A stretch of DNA of 64,000 nucleotides from NCBI GenBank assembly GCA_964552675.1, contig CAZKHJ010000002.1, positions 1 through 64,000 of the forward strand, given 5' to 3'. The notes below the pieces were generated by a model, which was given only the letters and a program-made list of their open reading frames with translations, searched no databases and was not told where the DNA came from. A program made the position numbers and the translations under genes. Below are positions 41,100-50,127 of this stretch, in pieces. The stretch comes from Sulfurimicrobium sp964552675. GTDB lineage: Bacteria; Pseudomonadota; Gammaproteobacteria; Burkholderiales; Sulfuricellaceae. Positions within the stretch are counted from its first letter, which is position 1. Each line of letters opens with the position of its first letter.

Positions 41100-42230
41100 A
41101 TGGATCCCCTGATCATCATCGGCACCGGCCTGGCCGGTTTCACCCTGGCACGCGAATGGCGCAAGCTCGACACGACCACGCCCCTGCACATTATCAGCGC
41201 GGAAGATGGCTGCTTTTATTCCAAGCCCATGCTCTCCAATGCCATCAACGGAAAAAAAACACCGCAGCAACTGGCGAACAAAAGTGCTGCACAAATGGCA
41301 CAGGAACTGAATGCCACCATCACGCCCCGAGCCAGCGTCAGCGCGCTGGATACGGCAGGGCACAGCATTACCGTGAACGGCGAGAAAATTGCCTACGCCC
41401 GGCTGGTGCTGGCCCTCGGCGCCGACCCTGTCCGTCTGCCCCTGCAGGGCGATGCGGCGGATGAAGTGCTGTCGGTGAACGATCTGGATGATTACACCCG
41501 CTTCCGCCAAACCCTGGAAGGGAAACAGCGCGTGGCCATTCTGGGCGCCGGTTTGATTGGCTGCGAATTCGCCAACGATCTGCTTGCCGGCGGCTATGGC
41601 GTGGATGTCATCGACCCCGGCAGCCGCCCCCTGAGCAGCCTGCTGCCTGCCGAAGCGAGCAAGCAGCTGGAGCAGGCACTGGGCAAACTGGGTGCGCACT
41701 GGCATTTCGGCGTCAAGGCGGAAAAAGTGGCGCGCACCGGCTCCAGCCTGCGCCTCACGCTCTCCGATGGCGCCACAGTGGAAGCAGATGTGGTGCTGTC
41801 CGCCATCGGCCTGCGCGCCCGTACTGCCCTGGCCCACGCGGCAGGAATTTCAGTCAATCGCGGCATCGTGGTCGACAATCAGCTGCAGACCAGCGCCGGA
41901 GAGGTTTACGCCCTTGGCGACTGTGCCGAAGCACAGGGCAAGGTGCTGCCCTTTGTCCTGCCGCTGATGCAGCAGGCACGGACACTCGCCAAAGTGCTGG
42001 CGGGAAGCGGGGCGGAATTATCCTATCCGGTCATGCCGGTAGTGGTAAAAACCCCCGCCTGCCCGGCCGTGGTTTGCCCGCCGCCACCCGGCACACCAGG
42101 CACATGGCAGGAAGAAATGGCAGGACAGGGTGTGCGTGCCCTGTTCCACGACGAGGCCGGTACCCTGCGCGGATTTGCGCTCACCGGACAGGCTACGGCG
42201 GAGAAAAATGCCTTGGCACAACGGCTGTAA
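41100..42230 (+). CDS. NAD(P)H-rubredoxin reductase (FAD-dependent)
   Basis: 376 residues. The N-terminal FAD motif is IIIGTGLAGFTLAREW, the NAD(P)H motif is VAILGAGLIGCEFANDL, and the ATG-type and C-terminal FAD segment is VYALGDCAEAQGKVLPF. The short two-domain form without an extra C-terminal dimer domain is typical of rubredoxin reductases. The gene lies 54 bases after rubredoxin, so NAD(P)H, reductase, rubredoxin and rubrerythrin form a peroxide-reducing chain. Confidence 0.9.
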   Translation: MDPLIIIGTGLAGFTLAREWRKLDTTTPLHIISAEDGCFYSKPMLSNAINGKKTPQQLANKSAAQMAQELNATITPRASVSALDTAGHSITVNGEKIAYARLVLALGADPVRLPLQGDAADEVLSVNDLDDYTRFRQTLEGKQRVAILGAGLIGCEFANDLLAGGYGVDVIDPGSRPLSSLLPAEASKQLEQALGKLGAHWHFGVKAEKVARTGSSLRLTLSDGATVEADVVLSAIGLRARTALAHAAGISVNRGIVVDNQLQTSAGEVYALGDCAEAQGKVLPFVLPLMQQARTLAKVLAGSGAELSYPVMPVVVKTPACPAVVCPPPPGTPGTWQEEMAGQGVRALFHDEAGTLRGFALTGQATAEKNALAQRL

Positions 42231-42305
42231 AGAACCCAGACGCTTGCCTGTCAGTGCTTTCTTCCCAATAATGGTTCTGGTCAAAATTCACCAGGAGGAC
42301 CGCTG

Positions 42306-43098
42306 ATGCCCCGCAAGGTTGTAGCCGCCATCCAGGCGCGCCTGGGCTCCACCAGGCTGCCCAGAAAGGCGCTCCTGCCTATTCTTGGCCGTCCCATGCT
42401 GGAACACATCGTGGAGCGGGTTCATTTTGCCGCCTGCGTGGACGAGATTGTTCTTGCCACCACGGAAGCCGCAGAAGACGACGAACTGGCCAACGCTGCT
42501 GAAAAGATGGGCATTCGAGCCTCGCGCGGGCCGGTAGACGACATCGTGGAGCGTCTCTACCGGGCCGCAGACGATACCGGTGCAGATATTCTGGTACGGG
42601 TGTGGGGCGATTGTCCCTGCGTCGACCCGGCCGTGGTCGACCAGGCGGTGGCGATGCTGGAAGNNNNNNNNNNCGGAACAGCTTGATTACGTGAGCAACG
42701 CCATGGCCGGGCAGGGCAATTCGGACGACGGTTTCCTGCGCACCTATCCCTATGGCCTGGATATCCAGGTGTTTCGCACCCCGGTGCTGGCGCACATGCG
42801 CGCCACGGATGACCCGTTCTACCGCGAGTTTCCGGAAGATTTCCTGCGCGACCATGCTGCGGAATTCCGCCTTGGCGCCCTGCGCCACGATGAGGACTGC
42901 TCCGACGTCTATGTGACAGTGGATTACCGCGCCGACTTCGACACCATCTGTGCCGTGTTCGAGCGCCTTTATGCTCCGGAACGCGCATTCGGCTTCGAGG
43001 AAGTGGTCGCCCTGTTGCGCCAGCACCCGGAAATCGATGTCCGCAACGCCCCGCTGGCGCGCAACATCGAATATATCGCCAAGAAAAAACTGCGTTGA
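42306..43098 (+). CDS. SpsF-like cytidylyltransferase, interrupted by an assembly gap
   Basis: The first 119 codons (MPRKVVAAIQARLGSTRLPRKAL, in the CTP-binding style, then RVWGDCPCVDPAVVDQA) and the C-terminal 150 codons (YPYGLDIQVFRTPVLAHM, HDEDCSDVYVTVDYRADF) match the SpsF/acylneuraminate-cytidylyltransferase-like family used in surface polysaccharide synthesis. Ten Ns at 42664-42673 separate the two parts, and their frames differ. The shift is best explained by a gap of unknown true length, and the gene is probably intact in the cell. ATG 42306 is preceded by AGGAGG. Next gene: a sialidase-like protein 5 bases after the stop. Confidence 0.82.
42664..42673. other. Assembly gap (10 Ns)
   Basis: Ten undetermined bases inside the SpsF-like gene. 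The reading frame changes across them, so ten is a placeholder length and not the measured one. Confidence 0.99.
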
Positions 43099-43103
43099 GC
43101 CCA

Positions 43104-44219
43104 ATGCCGAATTTCTCCCTGCCCCGCTGTATCGGCCACCAGGCCGGCCATTACTGGTTTCCCGCAATCCACGCCCTTGCACCGAATGCCCTGGCCTGCC
43201 TGATCCCGGCTGTGCCCGACGTGGGAGAGAGCCGCTGGTCGTCCCGCCTGCTGTTCAGCACCGACGCCAAAGCCTGGAAGGACCTGGGCGAAGTGCCTTA
43301 TGGCTCGGCGTCCTGCCGCCTTGACGCGGAGCTGCTGGTCCTGCCCTACGAATTCTGGCCGGATCACGACCGCCGCGACGCCGTGAGCCGTGGCGTGAGC
43401 CTGCACGATCGGGAAGGGGACAAGCTGGTCTGGGCGGAACGCGACATCACGGTGCGGGGCTTCCCCCGCGCCATCGCCGGCTATGCCGACGGCAAGGCCT
43501 TTCTGCTGGCCAGCGGCGACGATGTGCAGACGCTGGCCGACGGGTCGCTGTTCACCACGCTCTACGGAAAACTCGACGGTGACCGCAAATACAGTCTGTT
43601 CGCCGTCGTCAGCCAGGACGGCGGCCTGAACTGGCGCTATCGTGCCACCGTAGCCACCAGCCGGGGCATGCGCGGGGTGCGGGAAGGACCGAGTGAAGCA
43701 GCTACCGTGCGCCTCGACGACAGCAGCCTGCTGTGCATCTACCGGGTGGATAGCGGTGTGGAATTCGCTTTCGGGCGCAGCATCAGCCGCGACGAGGGGC
43801 AAACCTGGACCCGGCTGCGCCCGATGAAGGGCAAGGGCTCTGTCAAGCCGCAGCTGGTGCGGCTGGAAGATGGCACCATCCTCCTGAGCGGGGGGCGTCC
43901 GGGGATTTATCTCTGGATTTGCCGCGATGGCATGGGACGGCGCTGGAAGCGCTTCGACCTGGCCGCGCATCATGACCGGAACAGCGGAGACAAGGACCGC
44001 TTTGCGGCATTCCCGCCCGGCGGAGATGAAAACCCCGCCGCCAGCACCTGCTATACCTCGATGCGGCGCACCGGCCCGCAGGAAATACTGATCGCCTATG
44101 AACGCCTGGGTAATGGCTGGAAAGGCGCGCCTGGCCCTCACGGGGAGGAAGACGCCGTCTACTGCCTGAGCATCACGGTGGAAAATATTCGCAAACCAGC
44201 CCTGACAGAAAAATCATAG
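43104..44219 (+). CDS. Sialidase-like (BNR repeat) protein
   Basis: 371 residues from ATG 43104; a TTG at 43095 overlaps the previous stop but is not needed. There is no signal peptide. Asp-box (BNR) type repeats are visible: FSTDAKAWKDLG, VVSQDGGLNWRYRATV and SISRDEGQTWTRLRPM, which mark a six-bladed beta-propeller of the sialidase superfamily. Conserved catalytic residues cannot be confirmed by eye, and many such propellers are not sialidases. Its position after an SpsF-like cytidylyltransferase suggests a role in sugar or nonulosonic acid metabolism. It ends convergently with the Mut7-C gene, with a 6-base overlap. Confidence 0.72.
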   Translation: MPNFSLPRCIGHQAGHYWFPAIHALAPNALACLIPAVPDVGESRWSSRLLFSTDAKAWKDLGEVPYGSASCRLDAELLVLPYEFWPDHDRRDAVSRGVSLHDREGDKLVWAERDITVRGFPRAIAGYADGKAFLLASGDDVQTLADGSLFTTLYGKLDGDRKYSLFAVVSQDGGLNWRYRATVATSRGMRGVREGPSEAATVRLDDSSLLCIYRVDSGVEFAFGRSISRDEGQTWTRLRPMKGKGSVKPQLVRLEDGTILLSGGRPGIYLWICRDGMGRRWKRFDLAAHHDRNSGDKDRFAAFPPGGDENPAASTCYTSMRRTGPQEILIAYERLGNGWKGAPGPHGEEDAVYCLSITVENIRKPALTEKS

Positions 44220-44711
44220 TTCCCGCATTTCCTGCCAGCGCCGCAAATGCCCCATCATGCGGCGATAGTGGGATCCAGGCCAATATACCCGGCTGCAGCA
44301 CGGACATACTGACAGGGTTTCGCCGGAACGCCGCGCATCGGCGGGCACGGCCGCACATTCCGCCTCCGTCGCCGGCCGCAACAAAGCATTGTCGAGCAGG
44401 CACCGGCTAAAGGCATGGCCGGTCCAGTCCATGGGGAAATGCCGTGACAACATGCGCGCCTGCTCATCCAGCGTCCCATGCATCAGCATCACCACCCGTT
44501 CCCGCGCCGCCTTGTGCTCCCCGATCCGGCGGTCCAGCGTCAACAGCCAGCGGCCTTCAGCGTTGGCCTGACGCACGATATCCCGGTCAGCCGCCTGATT
44601 GTCGGCCAGTAAGGTATCGTAACCCGCAGCACGCAGATAGCGGGCAAAGCGCGTCAACATGGCATCACACAGAAACAGGGGCCGTCCTCCCGGTTCAGAA
44701 TGATTCTGCAT
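44214..44711 (-). CDS. Mut7-C domain protein (predicted ribonuclease-type)
   Basis: 165 residues. The N-terminal PIN-like fold starts FLCDAMLTRFARYLRAAGYDTLLADN with acidic residues at DAM and DRDIV and a TLDRRIGEHK segment. The C-terminal zinc-finger-like part has CPCCSRVYWPGSHYRRM. This is the Mut7-C arrangement, predicted to be an RNase related to toxin-like PIN proteins; activity has not been shown for most members. It is convergent with the sialidase-like gene and 18 bases upstream of the signalling gene cluster's last stop. Confidence 0.82.
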   Translation of the reverse strand: MQNHSEPGGRPLFLCDAMLTRFARYLRAAGYDTLLADNQAADRDIVRQANAEGRWLLTLDRRIGEHKAARERVVMLMHGTLDEQARMLSRHFPMDWTGHAFSRCLLDNALLRPATEAECAAVPADARRSGETLSVCPCCSRVYWPGSHYRRMMGHLRRWQEMREL

Positions 44712-44729
44712 GAGGCCTCGCGCTACCGA

Positions 44730-47186
44730 TCAAGCCGCCGGTTCAGGCAGATGCAACAATTTCGCAATTTCCTGTGCCGGCACCGGTTTGCTGAAGTAAT
44801 ACCCCTGGATCAGGTCACAGCCATGATGGCGTAGAAAGGCAAGCTGTTCCTCGGTTTCCACTCCCTCGGCAATCACCTTGAGCCGCATGTTGTGCGCCAG
44901 CGCGATCACGGCTGCGGCGATCAGCTCATCATCGGGATCGGTAGTAATGTCGCGGATAAATGACTGGTCGATCTTGAGTGTATCGATGGGAAAACGTTTC
45001 AGGTAATTCAGACTGGAGTAGCCCGTACCAAAATCGTCAATGGACAGGCTCATGCCCATTGCCTTGAGCGCATGCATGGTCTGGATTGCTTTTTCCACAT
45101 CCGACATGATCATGCTTTCGGTAATCTCAAGTTCGAGGCAGCCGGGTTTGCATCCCGTTTCACGCAAAACCCGCGCCACCATGCCCGCCACATCCTGCTG
45201 CTTGAACTGAAGGGCGGAAAGATTCACTGCCATGCGGAGGGGAGCGCCCCCCATCGCCACCCATGCGCTCGCCTGCGAGCAGGCCGTTCGCAGCACCCAC
45301 TCACCGATGGGAAGAATAAGGCTGGTTTCCTCCGCCAGTTGCAGGAAGCGGGAAGGCGGGATCAGCCCATCATTGTGCGACTGCCAGCGCAGCAATGCCT
45401 CGAAACCGGTGACTTCTCCACTGATGGAATCGACCTGCGGCTGGTAATGCAGCAAGAATTCCATTCGCTCCAGCGCATAACGCAAGTTGTATTCCAGTGT
45501 CAGGCTGGCAAAGGCATGTGCATTCATTTCCGCAGCGTAAAACTGGAAAGTGTTCTTGCCCGCATCCTTGGCGCGGTACATGGCAGTATCGGCATTTTTC
45601 AGCAAGGAGTGGCTATCCAGCCCATCTCTGGGGTAGATGCTGATACCGATGCTGCCGGACAGCTTCAGTTCCTGGCCTTCGACGACCAGAGGGCGGGAGA
45701 TGACCTCAAGCGCCTTGCGGGCCACCACTACGGCGCTCTCGGCGCGATCGATTTCCCCCAATACCAGCACGAATTCATCCCCGCCTGTCCTTGCCACCGT
45801 ATCGCCCGCACAAGCGCAGCCCAGCAGCCTGCCCGCGACCTCGCGGATGAGTTGATCGCCGATATTGTGTCCCAGGCTGTCATTCACGTTTTTGAAACGA
45901 TCCAGATCGAGTAGCAGCACCGCCACGGAATGGCTGGAGCGCGAGGCCAGGGCGATGGCCTGCGCCAGCCGGTCATGCAGCAGGGTGCGATTGGCAAGGC
46001 CGGTCAGGGTATCATGGTTGGCCAGATGTACCAGTTGAGCCTCGGTTTCCTTGCGCCGGGTAATATCCTCGGTGACCGCGATATAGTATTTTGGCGCACC
46101 GGAGGGATCGTGAACCAGAGAGACTGTGAGGTTAACCCAGATGACGGCACCATCCTTGCGGATATAGCGCTTTTCCAGTGAGAAATGGCTTCTTTCTCCG
46201 GCCAGGAGTTCGCGCACAGGTTCCCGCGCCATGTCCTTGTCTTCCGGATGGGTGATGTCTTCGAAGGCCAGCTTCAGCATCTCGGCTTCCGAGTAGCCGA
46301 CAATATCGCACAGCTTCTGGTTGACACGCAGCCAGCATCCATCCAGCCTTACATGCGCAATTCCGACTGCAGCCTGGTCGAATGTGCCACGGAAACGCTG
46401 CTCGCTGTCACGCAACTCATCCAGCATGCGTTCACGTTCGGTAATATCCTTGCCTGTGGAAGCGAAGTGCGCCAGCTTGCCCCGCGTGTCCTTCAACGGC
46501 GTAATGGTTTCTTCCGACAGGTACAGTTCGCCATTCTTTTTCCTGTTGGCAAGAATCCCCTTGAAAGTATCGCCGGACAGGATGGTCTGCCACATTCCCC
46601 GGAAAAATGCCTCGTCGTGCCGGCCGGAATCCAGCACTCGCGGGGTCATCCCGATGACCTCCTGCCGCTGGTACCCGGTAAGCCTTTCAAATGCAGCGTT
46701 AACGTACTGAATGCGCCCATCCAGATCAGTGATGTATATGGTGTCGGCGGTCTGCTCCACTACCTGGGACAGCCTGATCAGCGCTTCCTGGGCAACCCTG
46801 GCCACGCGCCGGGCCTCGGCATCTTTCAACTCCCGTTCGATAGCAGGCACGAGCCGCTGCAAATGGCCTTTGAGCAGGTAGTCATGCGCCCCCGCCTTCA
46901 TCGCCGCCACGGCCACATCTTCGCCGATGGTGCCGGAAACAATGATGAAAGGCAGATCCAGCGCACTTTCCCGCAGCAGGCGCAGCGCGCCGAAAGAGTC
47001 AAAACCGGGCATTTTATGATCGGACAGCACGAGGTCCCAAATCTCTGTTTCCAGAGCCCGTTGCATCGCTTCGGCCGTATCCACCCGCATGTAGCTCAGG
47101 TCAAAAGCCCGGCGCAATGCGCGCACCGTCAGCGCGGCATCGTCTTCCGAATCCTCGACAAGCAACACGCGCAGCGGTTTGGTCAT
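44730..47186 (-). CDS. Receiver-PAS-PAS-GGDEF-EAL c-di-GMP protein
   Basis: 818 residues, cytoplasmic. The receiver domain (LLVEDSEDDAALTVRALRRAF, phospho-acceptor in LVLSDHKMPGFDSFG) is followed by two PAS domains (DTIYITDLDGRIQYVN and AVGIAHVRLDGCWLRVN with PAC segments), a GGDEF domain with intact GGDEF (RTGGDEFVLVLG) and an EAL domain with intact EALLRW and DDFGTGYSSLNYL. The start overlaps the stop of the Rcp1-like receiver gene (ATGA). The upstream kinase probably phosphorylates it and so sets c-di-GMP levels. Confidence 0.92.
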   Translation of the reverse strand: MTKPLRVLLVEDSEDDAALTVRALRRAFDLSYMRVDTAEAMQRALETEIWDLVLSDHKMPGFDSFGALRLLRESALDLPFIIVSGTIGEDVAVAAMKAGAHDYLLKGHLQRLVPAIERELKDAEARRVARVAQEALIRLSQVVEQTADTIYITDLDGRIQYVNAAFERLTGYQRQEVIGMTPRVLDSGRHDEAFFRGMWQTILSGDTFKGILANRKKNGELYLSEETITPLKDTRGKLAHFASTGKDITERERMLDELRDSEQRFRGTFDQAAVGIAHVRLDGCWLRVNQKLCDIVGYSEAEMLKLAFEDITHPEDKDMAREPVRELLAGERSHFSLEKRYIRKDGAVIWVNLTVSLVHDPSGAPKYYIAVTEDITRRKETEAQLVHLANHDTLTGLANRTLLHDRLAQAIALASRSSHSVAVLLLDLDRFKNVNDSLGHNIGDQLIREVAGRLLGCACAGDTVARTGGDEFVLVLGEIDRAESAVVVARKALEVISRPLVVEGQELKLSGSIGISIYPRDGLDSHSLLKNADTAMYRAKDAGKNTFQFYAAEMNAHAFASLTLEYNLRYALERMEFLLHYQPQVDSISGEVTGFEALLRWQSHNDGLIPPSRFLQLAEETSLILPIGEWVLRTACSQASAWVAMGGAPLRMAVNLSALQFKQQDVAGMVARVLRETGCKPGCLELEITESMIMSDVEKAIQTMHALKAMGMSLSIDDFGTGYSSLNYLKRFPIDTLKIDQSFIRDITTDPDDELIAAAVIALAHNMRLKVIAEGVETEEQLAFLRHHGCDLIQGYYFSKPVPAQEIAKLLHLPEPAA

Positions 47187-47659
47187 TTACAGCCCCTCAC
47201 AGGTGGAGCTTCATTCAATACCAGCCAGTACATGCCAAGCTGCTTCACCGCATCGACGAACTGGGAGAAATCCACCGGCTTGCGGATATAGCTGTTGGCG
47301 TGCAGCTTGTATCCCTGCACCAGGTCATGCTCTTCCTTGGAGGACGTGAGAATGATGACTGGCAGCAACCCGGTACGGGCATCGGCGCGCAGGCGTTCCA
47401 GCACTTCAAGGCCGCTCAGCCGGGGCAGTTTCAGATCCAGCAGGATCATTGCCGGCATGACCCGCCCATCACGGCTGGCATGGGCACCCTCACAGAACAG
47501 ATAATCCAGCGCCTCTACGCCATCGCGGGCAACCACTATTTCATTCATGATCTTGTTTTGCTGAAGCGCACGCCTGGTCAGCATTTCGTCATCCGGGTTG
47601 TCTTCAACCAACAATATGGGGTTGTTTTCGAGCTTTCCCATGCCGCTACTCCTGTCCAT
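47183..47659 (-). CDS. Rcp1-like single-domain response regulator
   Basis: 158 residues, a lone receiver: ILLVEDNPDDEMLTRRAL (acidic pocket), LLDLKLPRLSGLEVL (phospho-acceptor Asp), VIILTSSKEEHDLVQGYKLHA and SYIRKPVDF (Lys). The long NPDDE-type N-terminus and HANSYIRKPVDFSQF segment are those of Rcp1-type partners of phytochrome-like kinases. The PAS-GAF kinase upstream (6 bases from its stop) is the likely phosphodonor; the next gene down starts with a receiver as well, so phosphate may flow to either. Confidence 0.9.
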   Translation of the reverse strand: MDRSSGMGKLENNPILLVEDNPDDEMLTRRALQQNKIMNEIVVARDGVEALDYLFCEGAHASRDGRVMPAMILLDLKLPRLSGLEVLERLRADARTGLLPVIILTSSKEEHDLVQGYKLHANSYIRKPVDFSQFVDAVKQLGMYWLVLNEAPPVRGCK

Positions 47660-47664
47660 CCTGT

Positions 47665-49374
47665 CTATTTCAGGTCAAAATAAAACGTTGCGCCCACGCC
47701 AGGCGCCCCTTCTGCCCATACCCGACCGCCATGCCGCTGGACGATGCGTCTGACCGTTGCCAGCCCGATTCCCGTGCCGGCAAACTCCGCAGACGAGTGC
47801 AGCCGCTGGAAAGCGTTAAACAGCTTATCGACATAGGTCATGTCAAAACCGGCGCCATTGTCGCGCACGAAACAGGTGACGCCACTCTCGGATCGCAATG
47901 CGCCGAATTCGACGCGAGGACACTCGGTTTTGGCTGAATATTTCCAGGCGTTGGACAGCAGGTTTTCCAATACCACACGCAACAAGCGCGGATCACCCTG
48001 CACCGTGATGCCTTTTTCGCACACGAACCCGACTTGTCGCGTGGCCTCCGGGTCAACCAGCCCGGCAGCAATTTCGCCGGCCAGCGCGGACAAGTCCACC
48101 GTCTCTACATTCATCCCGGCGCGAACCACGCGACAAAGCTGCAGCATGGCGTCAATCAGCTCGCCCATGCGCTGCGTATTCGCCCGCAAACGTTCCAGAT
48201 ACACTTTCCCGTCGCCCTCGAGTACCGCACCGTAATCCTCCAGCAATGCCAGGCCGAAACCATCGATACTGCGCAGCGGTGCGCGCAGGTCATGGGATAC
48301 CGAATAGGAAAACGCTTCCAGTTCCTGATTGATCGCCTCCAGTTCCGCCGTGCGCCCGGCCACCCGCTGTTCCAGGGTATTCACCATTTGCCTCAGTTCC
48401 TGGAATAACGAAGCATTTTCGATCGCGATACTCACCTGATTGGCGAATATGGTGAGCAATTCCATATCCCGGCTGGTGAAGCTGCCGCCCCCCAGTTTAC
48501 CCATCCCGGACAGGCCACCAATGATCTTCCCCTTGCTGAATAGCGGGACCAGAAGCGCCGATTGCTGTCCGTGCTCCCAGTGGGTTTTTTCATCCATGGC
48601 CCATTCCTGATGTTCTCCATACAGCAAGGGTTTTTCATGCTGCAGCACCCAGCCGCACATGCCGACCCGGATGGAAAAACTTGAGCCTTCGATATCTTCC
48701 GCATACAGCCCGTCAGCAGCCACGTACTGGTAGGTGTCATTTGTTGCGTTCAGCAAGGGGACCAGCAGAGTCTCCGCGCCGATCAGGGATCGCGCCTTGC
48801 TTGCCACCAGGCGCAATACCTTATCCAGCTCCAGCTCGGATACGATTGCTTCGCCCAACTCGCGCAGCAATTCCAGTTCCTGCGTCCGCCGGCTGACCTC
48901 CTCCACCAGGCGTTTCCGCCCGGCAGCCTGGGACTCTTCGCAGGATTTGCGCAAACTGATATCCGTATGGCAACCCGCCAGATTCTTGACGCCATCCGCT
49001 TCACGCACGCCCGTGCCCTGCACTTCCACCCACTGGTAGTCACCGGTTTTCCTGCGTATGCGGTAGTCCACCTGAAAATGGTCGACCCGGCCTTCCTCGC
49101 ACTCGACCCATGCGGCCAGAAAATGACTCAGATCTTCCGGATGAATGAGATTTTGCCAAGCCAGGAAAGTATCTTCCATTTCATCGGGCCCATAACCCAG
49201 CATCTCCTTCCAGCGTGGCGAAAACCAGATTTTCCCCGCCCCGACGTCCCATTCCCAGATGCCTTCGTCGATGACGCCAATTGCCCGCTTGATGCGCGCA
49301 TAATCCTTTTCAAGCAAGGCATAGGCGTCCTCCATGGAGGTCTCTCCCACCCTGACAGATTCACCTGTAGCCAT
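47665..49374 (-). CDS. PAS-GAF sensor histidine kinase
   Basis: 569 residues from ATG 49374, which has AGGAG at the right distance; the frame is open for 32 more codons but without a ribosome-binding site. A PAS domain (AIGVIDEGIWEWDVGAGKIWF) with PAC is followed by a coiled-coil, a GAF domain (LRLVASKARSLIGAETLLVPLL to SIAIENASLF), a long coiled-coil, HisKA (YSVSHDLRAPLRSIDGF) and HATPase (NLLSNAWKYS, DNGAGFDM, GTGIGLATVRRI). It has no chromophore cysteine typical of phytochromes, so the signal is unknown. Soluble. Output is likely through the two receiver proteins encoded downstream. Confidence 0.9.
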   Translation of the reverse strand: MATGESVRVGETSMEDAYALLEKDYARIKRAIGVIDEGIWEWDVGAGKIWFSPRWKEMLGYGPDEMEDTFLAWQNLIHPEDLSHFLAAWVECEEGRVDHFQVDYRIRRKTGDYQWVEVQGTGVREADGVKNLAGCHTDISLRKSCEESQAAGRKRLVEEVSRRTQELELLRELGEAIVSELELDKVLRLVASKARSLIGAETLLVPLLNATNDTYQYVAADGLYAEDIEGSSFSIRVGMCGWVLQHEKPLLYGEHQEWAMDEKTHWEHGQQSALLVPLFSKGKIIGGLSGMGKLGGGSFTSRDMELLTIFANQVSIAIENASLFQELRQMVNTLEQRVAGRTAELEAINQELEAFSYSVSHDLRAPLRSIDGFGLALLEDYGAVLEGDGKVYLERLRANTQRMGELIDAMLQLCRVVRAGMNVETVDLSALAGEIAAGLVDPEATRQVGFVCEKGITVQGDPRLLRVVLENLLSNAWKYSAKTECPRVEFGALRSESGVTCFVRDNGAGFDMTYVDKLFNAFQRLHSSAEFAGTGIGLATVRRIVQRHGGRVWAEGAPGVGATFYFDLK

Positions 49375-49497
49375 CCCGCACTCCTGATGTCCTGACGATC
49401 GAGTCATGCATTCGATTACTGACATATGAACTTCGACACCCATACAGGCTGATCGTTTCCCTTCGACCAACCCGGCTACCAGACCGGCCTGCTTTCA

Positions 49498-50127
49498 TTA
49501 CTCGAGCAGGCTGTGCTTTATGGCATAGCGCACCAGCTGGGTGTTGTTCGACATATCCATCTTTTCCATGATGCGGGTACGGTAGGTGCTGACGGTTTTT
49601 ACATTCAAATCCAGATGAAAGCCGATCTCCTTGATCGAATGACCGCTAACCAGCAGCTTGAAAACATCAAGTTCTCTTTGGGATAGCTTTTTATGAGGCA
49701 GTTCTGAGACCGGGTAAATCTCGAACAGCAGCGTCTCGGCCAAAGCGCTGCTGATATATCTGCCTCCACGCGCCACCCGGCGGATTGCATCTATCAACTG
49801 GTCGGGGTTGCTGTCCTTGGTGATGTAGCCCGATGCGCCAAACTTGATGGCGGAGATGGCATATTCCGCCTCAGGGTACATGCTGAGCACCAGAATTTGC
49901 GCTTGCGGATCTTCCGCCTTGACCTGTCTAAGCACGTCCAGCCCGCTGAAGTCCGGCATGTTGATATCAAGCAACATGACATCCCATTCATGCTTGCGTG
50001 CCTCATCAAGCGTATCTATTCCATTTACAGCCTCAGCCACGACGGCGATATCCGGTGTATCGGAAAAAATGCGTCGGAGCCCGCTACGGAAAAGTGAGTG
50101 ATCATCCGCGATCAGAACCCTGATCAT
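49498..50127 (-). CDS. NarL/LuxR-family response regulator
   Basis: 209 residues. The receiver domain (VLIADDHSLFRSGLRRIF, phospho-acceptor in MLLDINMPDFSGLDVL, Lys in GYITKDSNPDQL) is followed by a LuxR-type helix-turn-helix (LSQRELDVFKLLVSGHSIKEIGFHL, then NVKTVSTYRTRIMEKM). Its ATG overlaps the kinase stop (50124-50127, ATGA). It is the obvious partner of the 1181-residue kinase. Target genes are unknown. Confidence 0.93.
   Translation of the reverse strand: MIRVLIADDHSLFRSGLRRIFSDTPDIAVVAEAVNGIDTLDEARKHEWDVMLLDINMPDFSGLDVLRQVKAEDPQAQILVLSMYPEAEYAISAIKFGASGYITKDSNPDQLIDAIRRVARGGRYISSALAETLLFEIYPVSELPHKKLSQRELDVFKLLVSGHSIKEIGFHLDLNVKTVSTYRTRIMEKMDMSNNTQLVRYAIKHSLLE

Noticed and set aside
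42306..43098. SpsF-like gene as a frameshifted pseudogene
   Set aside because: The frame change coincides exactly with the run of Ns, so it is an assembly artefact of unknown gap length.
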